From Phaseolus vulgaris (lineage: Eukaryota > Streptophyta > Magnoliopsida > Fabales > Fabaceae): a stretch of DNA of 64,000 nucleotides. The notes beneath the pieces were generated by a model. That model was not told where the DNA came from, ran no database searches, and saw nothing but the letters and a program-made list of their open reading frames with translations. Position 1 is the stretch's first letter. Each line of letters begins with the position of its first letter. Below are positions 46,401 to 57,075 of the stretch, piece after piece. Location of the stretch: the NCBI RefSeq assembly GCF_000499845.2, contig NC_023759.2:20444864-20508863 (forward strand), read 5' to 3'. The translations under genes were made by a program, and so were the position numbers.

Positions 46401-46788
46401 AATTTTTTAAAGCATTTTTCCTTGCAAGTTGATTTTCAATTTTGCTAGCAAGGTGCACCACATTTTCCAAAGAAGAATATTCTTGTAACTCTACCACGTC
46501 TTGAATATCCCTTCGAAGTCCACTCACAAACCTAGCTATCTTAGCCTCCTCACTCTCATCCATATTAACTCGAATTAAAAGCGTGTCTAGTTGTTTAAAA
46601 TAATCATCCACACTTAGCGTGCCTTGATGAAACCGTTGGAGTTTCAACATAAGGTCTTTCCTAAAGTGTGGTGGTACGAATCTAGCGCGTAAACATGCTT
46701 TCAAATCGTTCCAAGAGACCACGGGCGGCCTCTTGTGTAGGTCAATGTCCATGAGGTATTGATGCCACCATTGCATGGCATAGTCCAA
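43421..46788 (-). pseudogene. Element E gag-pol, frameshifted and truncated at both ends
   Basis: 46788-44569: gag C-terminal half (MDYAMQWWHQYLMDID, LQRFHQGTLSVDDYFKQL), zinc knuckle CFKCLSYGHIASNC, protease (LIVDGGSCANVAST), reverse transcriptase (VPKKDGTWRMCTDCRAIN, MPFGLTNAPSTFMRLM, VVYFDDILIYS). A frame change near 44560 leads to 44557-43421: RNase H ([34 protein letters not shown]), integrase zinc finger ([20 protein letters not shown]) and core Asp residues in [12 protein letters not shown] and IVSDRDSKF. The catalytic Glu is gone: after KLGTK the frame runs into LTR sequence. A polyprotein of this kind (Reina/Tekay-like by the [20 protein letters not shown] block) would replicate the element. 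Confidence 0.8.
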
Positions 46789-46803
46789 AAATTCTAAAGA
46801 AGC

Positions 46804-47260
46804 TGTTCTCGAACTAGGTTGGGGACTGGGAGAACTATTGTCTTCGAGTGTCGCTCGGTCGGTCGTATCTCACTTCCTCCTTCGGCTCTCCTTGCTGGAT
46901 GACTCCTCAGGCGGGTGGGGTACCTGCAGATGGCACTCCAACGCTCAAGTCAGTGGGGTATCGTATTCGGCTGGCTGGAATACTGTAGATAATGACGTAC
47001 CTTATTCCTTGGAATGCGTGATATTTATATTACCTTGATGGGCCCTCGCTGTTGGGCCGGATTAGGGGGTTGTTTAGCAATTAGGGTTGGATTAGGCCGT
47101 TTCCTAACCATGGGTTAACCTTCGTTAATTGGGTCAACCTTTGACTTGAGCACTCGGTGTCGGTCGGCCACGTGTGACACATGGAAAACCTTGTACCTTA
47201 AAGTATGGTCTTGACATGTGGGTTGACCGAGTCCTTGGACCGGTCGGTCATCCCAGTACA
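46804..47260 (-). repeat. Element D 3' LTR
   Basis: 457 bp. Differs from the right copy in a cluster near 47179-47188 (GGAAAACCTTG against GGTCGACCTCG) and at three other sites or so. Confidence 0.88.
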
Positions 47261-47425
47261 GTTGCCTCCCAGGCTCGAGAGGTGGTACAGCTCGAGAGGT
47301 GGTACACCTTGGCCGAACCGTTATTGTCGTTCGTTGTATACACTTATATGTGAAACGCCTCGTTAAAACCTCTCCGACCGATGGACAGGCCGGGCGAGGA
47401 AAGAGTGCGTATATTTTATTCATGT

Positions 47426-50400
47426 TTAGCTGAAATAAAATTTTAGGTGCGTGGCATTCCACGTCCTAGGTACAATTTTTCCCGATAGGTGCTCTAAGTG
47501 GTAAGCTCCCCCTTCTCCCACTTCTCGGATTCGGAATGGTCCCTCCCAATTTGATGAGAACTTGCCGTCCGACTTCCTAGCGTTGCTGCGCATTCTCCAG
47601 ACGAGGTCGCCTTGTTGAAAGCTTCTGGGCTGGACCTTCGAGTTGTATCTCCTTGCCGCTCGGAGTTTGCACGCCGCTTCTCGTATCTTGCTCTTATCTC
47701 GAAGCTCGTTCAAGAGGTCGAGGCCGACCGCCAGACTTTCCTTGTTGAGGGATAAGTCGAAGAGTTGGCGTCGGATGGATGGCTCCCCGACTTCTACTGG
47801 TATCATGGCCTCGGTGCCGTACGTGAGGCTGTAAGGGGTTTCTTGTGTGGTGGATTGTGGGGTGCAGCGGTATGCCCATAAGACCTCGGGCAGTTCCTCC
47901 GTCCATCTTCCCTTGGCCGTGCCGAGCCTCTTCCTTAGCTCGTTCAACAGAACCTTGTTGGCCGCTTCAGCTTGTCCATTCGTTTGTGGATGCTCGACTG
48001 AGCTTGTAAGGGATTTGATGCCGAGGTCGTCATAGAAAGTTATGAGGCCCTGATCGATGAACTGCCGGCCGTTGTCGGAGACTATTGAGTGTGGTATGCC
48101 GAACCGGCATACTATGTTTTTCCATACGAAGTTTTGGACGTTTCGGGCGGTGATTGTGGCTAGCAGCTCGGCTTCGATCCACTTGGTGAAGTAATCCACC
48201 GCGACCAGCAGATGCTTCGTCTGGCCTTTGCCTGGTGAGAATGGGCCGATGATGTCCATTCCCCACATAGCGAACGACCAAGGTGACGTCATGCTGTGCA
48301 GTTCTTCTGGTTTTCGGTGGTGGAGAGGGCCAAACTCTTGGCATTTTTTGCATTTCTTGACGTAGTCGGCACTATCTCCGTGGACGGTCGGCCAATAGTA
48401 CCCTGCGCGGATTATTTTGGCTGCCATCGTTCGGGCTCCGGAGTGGCTCCCGCATGCCCCTTCGTGGATCTCTTGCAGCACATATTGGGATTGCTCCTTG
48501 GTGAGGCACTTTAGGAGCGGCGTAGAGTACCCCCTTCGGTATAGATCCTGACCGATCATGGTGTACCGGGCGCACTGCCGTCTGATATTCTTCTCTTCCC
48601 CCGGTTGGCATGTCCCATGCTCCAAGTACTGAGTGATTGGGGTCATCCATGTGTGGGTCTCGGTGACTGTCATGCACTCGGCGTCACCCACACTCGGTTG
48701 TGCTAGTCGCACCTGGACGACCGATCGATGGTGGCTTTGTTTTTTCGTTGATGCCAGGCGAGAGAGTGCATCGGCGCGCTCGTTTTCCTCTCGTGGTATG
48801 TGCTGGACCGCCACCGCGTCGAACTTGGCCATGACGTTACGCACGGTGTGCTAATATCGTTGGAGGAGGGGCTCCTTGACTTCGAATTCTCCTTTGATTT
48901 GGCCGACGACCAGCTGGGAGTCGCTCTTGCATGCGACCTCTCGCGCGCCCAGGTCGTTCGCCAAGTTGAGGCCGGCCAGTATGGCTTCGTATTCCGCCTG
49001 GTTGTTCGTTGCCTTGAAGGAGAACTAGAGGGCTTGCTCAATCAGTAAATCCCCAGGCCCTTCAAGGACGACCCCGGCTCCGCAGGCCGTTTTGTTTGAA
49101 GAGCCGTCCACGTAGAGGACCCATTTGGTTGAGACTTCTGTGTTCTTGGGGAGCTCGACTGCAAAATCCGCTAGGCATTGGGATTTGATGGCGCCCCTCG
49201 GTTCGTACTTGATGTCGAACTCTGAAAGCTCGACCGACCACCCTATCATTCGTCCTGCAAGATCGGGTTTAGACAAAATTTTATATATGGGATAGTTGGT
49301 CTTTACCCTGATTTCGTGGTTCTGGAAGTATGGGCGCATTCTCCTTGCCGTCAGCACTAGGGCCAATGCCACCTTCTCTATCATTTGGTACCTGGTCTCG
49401 GCTGCATGGAGCGTCCGGCTGACAAAGTATACTGGGTGTTCTTCGCGGTCTACCTCTTGGACAAGGGCGGCACTGACTGCCTCCTCCGATACTGCCAAGT
49501 AGACTACTATGGGTAGGTCTAGGCGGGGCTTTTGGATGACGGTCGGTGAGGACAGGAATTCTTTGAGGTGGCCGAAGATTTGCTCGCACTCCTCGTTCCA
49601 GCTAAATTTCGAAGTTTTGCGGAGCATTGCGGCTATCGGCCTGATCCGTTCGGCGAGGCGGGGTACGAATCTGGAAAGCGCTGTCAGTCGGCCAAGCAGC
49701 TGTTGAATTTCTTTCAAGTTTTTCGGGCTCCTCATCTCCGTTATGGCCTTGCACTTGTCGGGGTTTGCTTCGATTCCTCTGTGGGTCACCATAAAGCCGA
49801 GGAACTTGCCGCCTTCGACGCCGAACGCGCACTTCTCGGGGTTAAGGCGCATGTTGACCTTTCTTAAAGCGTCGAAGACTTCTTGTAGATCTTTGATGTG
49901 TTGGCTGCACGAGTCGGACTTCACCACGATGTCGTCCACGTAGACCTCTACGCTTCGGCCAATCATCCCTTTGAAAATTTTGTCCATGAGCCTCTGGTAG
50001 GTAGCCCCGACGTTTTTTAGGCCGAACGGCATCACCTTGTAGAAGTAGTTCGCACCGTCCGTCGTGAAGGCCGTTTTACCTCTATCGCTATGGTGCATGC
50101 TGATCTGGTTGTAGCCGGAGTAGGCGTCCAGGAAGCTCAATATCTTGTGGCCGGCCGCTCCGTCTACGAGCCGGTCGATGTTGGGAAGGGGATATGAGTC
50201 CTTGGGGCACGCCTTGTTGAGGTCCTTGTAGTCTACGCACATTCGCCATTTGCCGCTCGGCTTTTTAACCATCACGACGTTGGCTAGCCAAGTAGAGTAT
50301 CGCGCCTCGACTATGAAGCCGGCTTTCAAGAGCTTCTCGGCCTCACTTCTGGCGGCCAGCCGCTTGTCCTCTCCATGATTCCTTTTCTTTTGTGCGACCG

Positions 50401-51481
50401 GTCGGGCTTCTTTATATACCGAGAGGCGATGGGTGATGATGTCCGGGTGGACGCCTGGTACATCGGCCGTCGTCCACGCAAAAAGGTCTACGTTTCTTTT
50501 GAGGGTTTGGTGAACGAAGTCCGCATCGGCGGCGGCCATTGCCGTGCCTATGCTTATATACCGATCCTCCCCGTCGAGTTCGGCTTGTCGCAGCTCATCC
50601 TTGGCTTCAAGTCTCGGCTCAACTTCTCTGGGATCCAGGTCTGCCATGGTGATGCCCTTCTTGGGTTGGGGTGAGTGTCGGCGGGGGCTTCTTCCACGAC
50701 CGGCTATCTTTCGCCTGGGCGAGCGGCTGCCGCTGGGCCCCTGTTGTGTGGGCTCGACCCGCAGGCTTTCGGCGTAACATTCTCGGGCGACCTTTTGATC
50801 TACATGTATGGTCAGGATGTCGCCCGAGAGGGAAGGGAACTTCATTGCCAGATGGGGTGTGGAGACAATCGCTCCAAGTTTGTTGAGGGACGACCTGCCG
50901 AGGAGGATGTTGTAAGACGTGTTGGCGTTTATGACCAGGTATCTGATCTTGAGGGTTTTGCTGGCCCCTTCCAGGCCGAACGTCGTGTACAGCTCTATGT
51001 ACCCTCTCGTCCCTACGCGCTCCCCTGAGAAGCCGACCACGTGGTCGTTGTAGGGCATCATTTCCTCCTCCGGTATTCTCATGGCTTTGAAGGTCTTCCA
51101 GTACAATATGTCGACCCAGCTCCCCTGGTCCACGAGGGTCTTTTTGATCGTGAAGTTATCGATGTCGACCGATATCACCATGGGGTCGTCCTGGGTTGGG
51201 TCTATCCCCTTGAAATCTTCATCTGTGAACGTGATTGGTGGCATCCTTGGTCGAACGGAGACAAGATTTACTTGGTGGACGGCGCGGAGGTGCTTCTTGC
51301 GTGCGCTGTTGGTACTGCCTCCGCCACCGAACCCTCCGGCTATGGTATTAATCACTTCTCGGCCTCTGCGGGTGTCAGTTTGTGGGGGGTCGTCTCTTCG
51401 TCCCCGTCGGTCTCCCCGCCTCTCGCCATCTCGTGGGCCTGGGGGGTTCGGTCTCGTCTCCTGACCGTTTGCTCCTTGCAT
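47426..51481 (-). pseudogene. Element D pol: protease, reverse transcriptase, RNase H, integrase
   Basis: From 51481 the frame reads INTIAGGFGGGGSTNS, protease KKTLVDQGSWVDILYW, reverse transcriptase (KWRMCVDYKDLNKACPKDSY, MPFGLKNVGATYQRLMD, EVYVDDIVVKSD), RT thumb and RNase H start (KWVLYVDGSSNKTACGAG). Stops follow at about 49025 and 48845, on either side of NNQAEYEAILAGLNLAN. The same frame then continues 48844-47426: zinc finger (HEGACGSHSG, YVKKCKKCQEFG), integrase core (MWGMDIIGPFSPGK, SIVSDNGRQF, NGQAEAANKVL) with all three acidic residues, and the C-terminal GPFRIREVGEGG. Only the two stops and the frame relation to gag prevent a complete polyprotein. Enzymes act in the cytoplasmic particle and, for integrase, in the nucleus. 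Confidence 0.85.
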
Positions 51482-52725
51482 GGGGAGCGACGCGTTTCTC
51501 GGGTTCCGCGCACGGAGCGCCTGAGGTGCCCGGCTTGGATAAGTTCTTCAATTTTGTCCTTCAGGGCTTGGCACTCCTCGGTTGAATGGCAGGTATTCTT
51601 ATGGTACCGGCATCGTTTGTTGCGGTCGGCGTTTTCTGGGCTCAAGGCCCTTCGGGGCGGTGGTATTAACTCGGCGCTCAGGGCCTCTTGTAAAATTTTG
51701 GTCCTCTCCGCGTTCAAAGGTGTGTAGCGGGAGAAACGGGGTCCGCGATTGTCCCTTTTCTGGTCCCAACCGGTTCGGGACCTTCCTGGCTGCTCTCTAT
51801 CTTCTTTCTTTTCCCCGCTTGCCTCGGCTCGGGCGTTGTTTCTGAATTCACGAAGTTCCTCCAGCTGCATGAACTTGGCCGCTCGGCGTCTAAGGTCATC
51901 TAGATTGGTAGCAGGCTGCATGCACAGGCTGTCAGCGAACGGGCCGGGTCTGAGGGCGGTCAGCATGTGGTGCATCGCCACCTCAGGGCTGAGGTTGCGA
52001 ATGCTCATAGCGGTCTTGCTGAACCGATCGATGAACGTTCGGAGGGACTCTCCCCTCTCTTGACGAATGCCGACCAGGGCTATGGATGTTAGATGGTGGG
52101 GGCGGCTGGTTGCGAACTGGATGTCGAACTTAGCTACCAGTGTTTCGAAGCAGTCTATTGAGTGTGCTGGGAGTTTGGTGAACCAGCTCAGAGCGCTGCC
52201 CTTCAGTGAGGTTGGAAAGACTCGGCAGAATACTGCGTCGTCCGTGGTGTACAGGCTCATATGGGTCGTGTACGCGTCCACATGCTCATCTGGGTCGGTC
52301 GTCCCATCATAACGGTCCCTGTTAAAGCCTTTCCATTTGTCTGGCAAGGGGGTTTCCATGACACAGTCAGTGAAGGGATGGCGTCGGTCCGGGCCCGCTG
52401 GAGCGGTGGTGTTGATGGTCTTGCTGGGGTGGGATTCCCCATCCATCTCCAGGGTGAAATCATTCTTGGTGTCTTTCTCGGCCTGGATGCCGGCCCCGGT
52501 ATAGTGGGACCTGCCGGCCTGATTAGTCACAGCGAGGGATGGCACCCCCTCGACCAATCTTTTCATCCGCTTGTTTTCTTCTTGGAGGTTTTTGATCTCC
52601 TCTTCATTCTTCTTAGCCGTCTCCTCATGTGCCTTCTTCATCTCTGCTAGCTCCTTCTGAAGGGCCATCATCATTGTTGTTTGGTCTGCTTCGGTCATGC
52701 TTGCCATGCTGCGGGTTGATACCAT
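51352..52725 (-). CDS. Element D gag
   Basis: 457 codons from ATG 52723-52725 (MVSTRSMASMTEADQ). A coiled coil (ELAEMKKAHEETAKKNEEE) is followed by the retrotransposon gag core: KGFNRDRYDGTTDPDEHVDA, CRVFPTSLKGSALSWFTKLP, RTFIDRFSKTAMSIRNLS. A zinc-knuckle-like CRYHKNTCHSTEEC follows, then QALKDKIEELIQAGHL. The frame ends at 51352, overlapping pol (from 51481) by about 130 bases. Pol is in the -1 frame relative to gag. In related elements gag and pol are usually one frame, so the offset is either a one-base loss or a shift site. No nonsense codon in gag itself. Confidence 0.8.
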   Translation of the reverse strand: MVSTRSMASMTEADQTTMMMALQKELAEMKKAHEETAKKNEEEIKNLQEENKRMKRLVEGVPSLAVTNQAGRSHYTGAGIQAEKDTKNDFTLEMDGESHPSKTINTTAPAGPDRRHPFTDCVMETPLPDKWKGFNRDRYDGTTDPDEHVDAYTTHMSLYTTDDAVFCRVFPTSLKGSALSWFTKLPAHSIDCFETLVAKFDIQFATSRPHHLTSIALVGIRQERGESLRTFIDRFSKTAMSIRNLSPEVAMHHMLTALRPGPFADSLCMQPATNLDDLRRRAAKFMQLEELREFRNNARAEASGEKKEDREQPGRSRTGWDQKRDNRGPRFSRYTPLNAERTKILQEALSAELIPPPRRALSPENADRNKRCRYHKNTCHSTEECQALKDKIEELIQAGHLRRSVRGTRETRRSPCKEQTVRRRDRTPQAHEMARGGETDGDEETTPHKLTPAEAEK

Positions 52726-52776
52726 CTACTGCTGTGGTTGTTGCTGGCTCTCCTCGGCCCCACGGTGGGCGCCAAT

Positions 52777-53233
52777 TGTTCTCGAACTAGGTTGGGGACT
52801 GGGAGAACTATTGTCTTCGAGTGTCGCTCGCTCGGTCGTATCTCACTTCCTCCTTCGGCTCTCCTTGCTGGATGACTCCTCAGGCGGGTGGGGTACCTGC
52901 AGATGGCACTCCAACGCTCAAGTCAGTGGGGTATCGTATTCGGCTGGCTGGAATACTGTAGATAATGACGTACCTTATTCCTTGGAATGCGTGATATTTA
53001 TATTACCTTGATGGGCCCTCGCTGTTGGGCCGGATTAGGGGGTTGTTTAGCAATTAGGGTTGGATTAGGTCGTTTCCTAACCATGGGTTAACCTTCGTTA
53101 ATTGGGTCAACCTTTGACTTGAGCACTCGGTGTCGGTCGGCCACGTGTGACACATGGTCGACCTCGTACCTTAAAGTATGGTCTTGACATGTGGGTTGAC
53201 CGGGTCCTTGGACCGGTCGGTCATCCCAGTACA
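52777..53233 (-). repeat. Element D 5' LTR
   Basis: Direct repeat of 46804-47260. The primer site (minus strand TGGCGCCCACCGTGGGG) occupies about 52757-52773. Confidence 0.88.
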
Positions 53234-53238
53234 GAAGC

Positions 53239-54281
53239 TAGAAAGAATATGAATGAAAGACAATCAAGAAAAATAAGGAACTCAATGAATAAAGAAGGTA
53301 CACAAAAAGAGTCCTAAAGAAAAGTGCTAGAGTAGATTAAAGAAAACAGAAAACAGCTACTGGAATTTTTTTTTAAAGCAAACTGTGCTATGTTTACAGA
53401 TTTAACTGTACCGACTGAAAGCAAACTGGAATGTGAAAAATTAACCACAGAAACTTCAATGTCTTAACTCAAAAATGGCACTGGAATGAGGTAAAAACAG
53501 TAAGCCAATTGAGAGAAATAAATTTTTCAAAATTGCTGCCCAATTACCGTATTCTTTTCGGCAGTATTGTATACTTTTCGTATTTTATTTATCATTTTTT
53601 TGTGTACTTGGAATTTTTGAGTAATTCTTTTTTCTATGCTTTTGTAACACTTTGAAGTATGTAAATCCAAATTTTCACAAATTTCCTATGAGCCAATTAA
53701 TTGCAGTAAATTGAAAACTGTAGCACGTTTGTAAGAAAACAGAGGAGCCTATTTAGGAATGAAAAACAGTATGATGAACTAGCAAAGACATAATGGAAAT
53801 TGTGTAAAGGAACTTGTATAGAATGAAAATACAAGCATGAACTCAAATCTAAAAATGAAAATGCACAAAGGATCAAGCAATAAACTCAAAAAACAGAAAG
53901 TAAACCAAAGCAAGAAACAATTAAAGCAATAAAAGTACTACTAGAAGTAATGACAATTATGGAATAACATGACTAAGACAAAACTTGACATGATTACAAA
54001 ATTAAAAGACATATAACAAGATATAACCACAAGTGAAAGGAAGCTTAAGGTCAGCTCTAGGAAGGAGAATGCCATTCCAAAAGAGCAGCCATACTCATAT
54101 GAACAATGAGTGCTAGAATCCTTTTCACAAACACATGGTGTAACAAAAGAAAACAGCAAGAAAACTCAAGATAAATCCTAAAACAGAATGCTAAACAACT
54201 TGAATTAAAGAGCTCTTGAAATGTAAAGTGCAATACAACTCAAAATTTAAGCAACAACAAGCCTAGACTCTAGATACCACA
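53239..54281 (-). other. Element E 5' untranslated region
   Basis: AT-rich sequence between element D and the element E 5' LTR with no gene. On the minus strand it should lead into gag, but it joins gag sequence only after the N-terminal coding part has been lost. The primer site lies at about 54266-54280. Confidence 0.55.
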
Positions 54282-55224
54282 TGATGTGAATGTAACTACA
54301 AGAACACATGATTCTTGACATTCTTAGGATCAACTTGAGCTGGATTTGAAAGGCACTTTACTTTAGAATTGGATCAATGTTCTAAATTCAAGAACTCACC
54401 AAAACTAAGCACCAACCAAGACTCATATGGAAGTCCATGTATTGTCAAATTGAATCAACACAAAAGGAAAGAAGAACAAGAATTAAACTGGACAGAATTT
54501 AAAAGCTAGCTACTGAACCAAAACAGAATTAAGAACACAATGCTGGAAACACAAAAATAAACGGTAGAAAAAGAAGTAAACTCTAGGAATCAAAACTACC
54601 GAATGGAAAATTGAAGAAAAGGGAAGAAGAACACTTATAGAAGAAGATGCTTGCTGGATTTTGAGAATTGGAAGAAGCCATTCACACCACTTGGAACCTT
54701 GAACCAAGATAAGTGATGGAGTGCCACCACTTGAAGCTCACCATAGCTCACAAGATAAGGCAAAGAAGAGGAAGACTCAAAACTCACAATTTCTCTCCAA
54801 ATTTGAGTATAGTCTCTCTACTATAAAATTCCAATCTGAATTATACAAGCTAAGCACCTTTATTTATAGCCTAGAGGTGCTGAAAATGCAAGCCAAATGG
54901 CACACAAATGAAATGAAATTCGGCGCCAATCTAGACAATGAAGGAAGTGTGACTTTCCTTCCTGGATTGGCACCCCCTAGGCTCCTATCTACACTCCCCC
55001 CTAAACTCCCTTACTACTTACACCTTTTTATTACATTCACACCCCTATTCTACAAAAGAAATAAGAAGAGCCATTTTATTATACTCTTGTCCCAAAGCTC
55101 TTGCCATGCTCCTAGTAATTCGTTGGGCTTGGCCCCTTGTTGGGCTTGGACCCCTTGATGGGCTTGGGCCCCTTGTTGGGCTTGGGCTTCATGGCCTTGA
55201 GCATCCTCTACTTGGTTTCCATCA
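54282..55224 (-). repeat. Element E 5' LTR
   Basis: 943 bp. Its left 107 bases are repeated at 43340-43446. The right end (about 55125-55195) contains a short tandem repeat of TTGGGCTTGGGCCCC-like units. Open frames inside it, such as the one at 54721-55158, are chance frames. Confidence 0.75.
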
Positions 55225-55877
55225 CAACTTCATCTTCATGTGCCTCAAAGAGGCTACCGCTTCAATCTTGTTCAAAGTAGGCCTGCCCAAAAGAATGTTA
55301 TAGGTTGAGGGAGCGCTAACAACGAGATACCTGATGTTAGCAGTGCGGGACGTTGTGCCGTCAGTAAAGGTTGTCCTCAACTCTATGTGTCCCTGCACCT
55401 CTACTTGGTCTCCCGTGAAACCATATAGGTAGCCACCGTAAGGTCTCAGCTGGTCAGGAGACAATTGCAGTTTGTTGAAGGTCAACCAGAATATCACGTT
55501 GGTCGAGCTTCCCTGATCTACAAGGACGCGGTGCACCTTTCTGCCCACTGTCACCACTGAGATCACCACTGGGTCGTTGTCGTGTGGGACCACATCCTGC
55601 AAATCAGTCTTCGTGAAGACAAGGTCGGGCTCGGGCGTCTGGTCCAACTTCTGTGCTTCTACTGTCATTTTCCCCTTACGTATTTCTTACGTTGGGAGGC
55701 GGTGCAGCCTCCTCCTGAGAATCCTCCAGCGATGGTGCTGATCTCTCCATGTAAGGGCACCTCATGCCCCTGATCTCTTGTTGGGGCCGCTGACGTTAGG
55801 GCCCCTTGTGGCTCCTGTAGGTAGTCCTTTAAGGCACCGTTCTTTACCAGTTCGTCCAACATGAACACCACTTGGTT
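55225..55877 (-). pseudogene. Gypsy-F gag C-terminus and protease
   Basis: Minus strand: LDELVKNGALKDYLQEPQGA, ISTIAGGFSGGGCTASQRKK (55871-55665), then after a one-base frame change FTKTDLQDVVPHDNDPVVIS, protease HRVLVDQGSSTNVIFW and NILLGRPTLNKIEAVASL (55668-55225). It continues, after element E, at 43339. The gag part is cut at 55878 by NoPol-3. The remainder of gag at 62324-62617 does not join directly; several hundred gag codons seem to be absent. Confidence 0.7.
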
Positions 55878-57015
55878 CGTTGAACCAAGTGGTGTTCATG
55901 TTTTGAAGAATCCAAAATCCTTTGAAGGATGTTGAAGCCTTTGCTATGCTTGATGTTGTTGTGCTGGTTTAAGCTTTGTTTTGGGATAGTTTATATGTTG
56001 TAATCCACCCTGTGATTAAATCTAAAGCATTAGCATTCTCAATCTTTGTGAATGTAAAATGTTTTCAAACTAAGTTAAAACGACCGATTGTTTTGTCGAA
56101 ACAACCGATTGTTTATACTTAGGTGTTTTGAGAAAAAGATTGAAAACTGTTTTGAATGGTTGAACTGTTAAGTACCAAAACAACCGATTGATTCGAGGAA
56201 ACAACCGATTGTTTGTTTTGGGACCATAACAGAAAAACTTGTTTCTTGTTGACTGAGCTTTAAATGTTTTAACTGCTTACGCTCCAATCATTAAATCATT
56301 TGACAAATCTTTTAATGCAATTTAAGAGTTTGTTAAGATTTGATAACAAACTACATCTTTGAATAAATTCAGAAAAACAGATTTGACAATTAAGGATCTT
56401 TGACAAAGTTTTTCAAAAGAGTTTTTCAAAGTGCTGAGATTGCTAAGAGTTTGTGGTTAATCAAAGTGTTGGAATAGGATTCTGCTTGTATTGATTTCAG
56501 ATTATCTTCTGTAACAAGTGTAATCCTTGTACTCTGTTGAACAATTCGTTTCTGTGTTTGCTGAGATTGGTTGTGTGTTCTTGAGGTGTTCAAGATCAGC
56601 AATCTTAGTGTTGGCCAAGGAGAGTGTGTTTCTTGAGGTGTTCAAGGTCATTCTCTTGGTTGTTGTGTAAGTGATCAAGTGGTGATTGCTTAGTGGATTT
56701 CCTCAGGGTTTCTAAGAAGACTAGATGTAGCTTTGGTTTGGAGTGAACCAGTATAAACAATTGTGTACAATCTCTCTATCTCTAACTCTTTAAATTTAGT
56801 TTATTTGTTGTTTGTTGGTATAAACAACCGATTGTTTCTACGAAACAACCGATTGTTTTTCTGGTACTATAGCTTTTGCTTGTTGTTTTGGCTAACTGAA
56901 TTGCTGAATCAATTGGTTCCTGAGATAAATTCATTCTAGTTTTGAAAAGTTTGCGAAAACCCTCTTTAAACAATTCACCCCCCTCCCCTCTAGTTTAAAG
57001 CCATCTTTTCTAACA
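55878..57015 (+). repeat. NoPol-3 5' LTR
   Basis: 1138 bp; palindrome pairs near 56086/56107, 56180/56201 and 56824/56845. Confidence 0.85.
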
Positions 57016-57075
57016 ATTGGCATTAAGAGCTTGGTTCTTGAAAGTTATTCAAGTTGATCCTAAAAATATTTTAAA

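Larger units (their letters stand above)
46804..53233 (-). mobile_element. Gypsy element D (Ty3/gypsy), inserted in element E gag
   Basis: Two 457 bp LTRs (46804-47260, 52777-53233) begin TGTTCTCG and end CCAGTACA; TSD GAAGC at 46799-46803 and 53234-53238. By eye the LTRs differ at about seven positions, four of them clustered. Primer site TGGCGCCCACCGTGGGG lies next to the right LTR, purine tract CTGGGAGGCAAC next to the left. The 5.5 kb interior carries gag, protease, reverse transcriptase, RNase H and integrase on the minus strand, with one frame change and two in-frame stops, so it is nearly complete and fairly young. The GC content is clearly higher than its surroundings. Confidence 0.88.
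43340..55224 (-). mobile_element. Gypsy element E (Ty3/gypsy), inserted in Gypsy-F pol
   Basis: The 5' LTR is 54282-55224 (943 bp). Only the last 107 bp of the 3' LTR remain (43340-43446). TSD CAACT is at 43335-43339 and 55225-55229, and the interrupted Gypsy-F reading frame continues across it (MKMKL, then SSLEEEV). The minus strand beside the 5' LTR reads TGTGGTATCTAGAGTC, an initiator-Met-like primer site. Gag-protease-RT and RNase H-integrase blocks are recognisable. Two deletions: the integrase is joined directly to the LTR tail at 43446, and the gag N-terminus is missing. Element D sits inside gag. Confidence 0.8.

Noticed and set aside
48296..51727. Long plus-strand open frames opposite element D pol
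   Set aside because: Antisense shadows of a GC-rich coding sequence; no recognisable domains.
54721..55158. 145-codon plus-strand frame
   Set aside because: Entirely inside the element E LTR; composition not protein-like.
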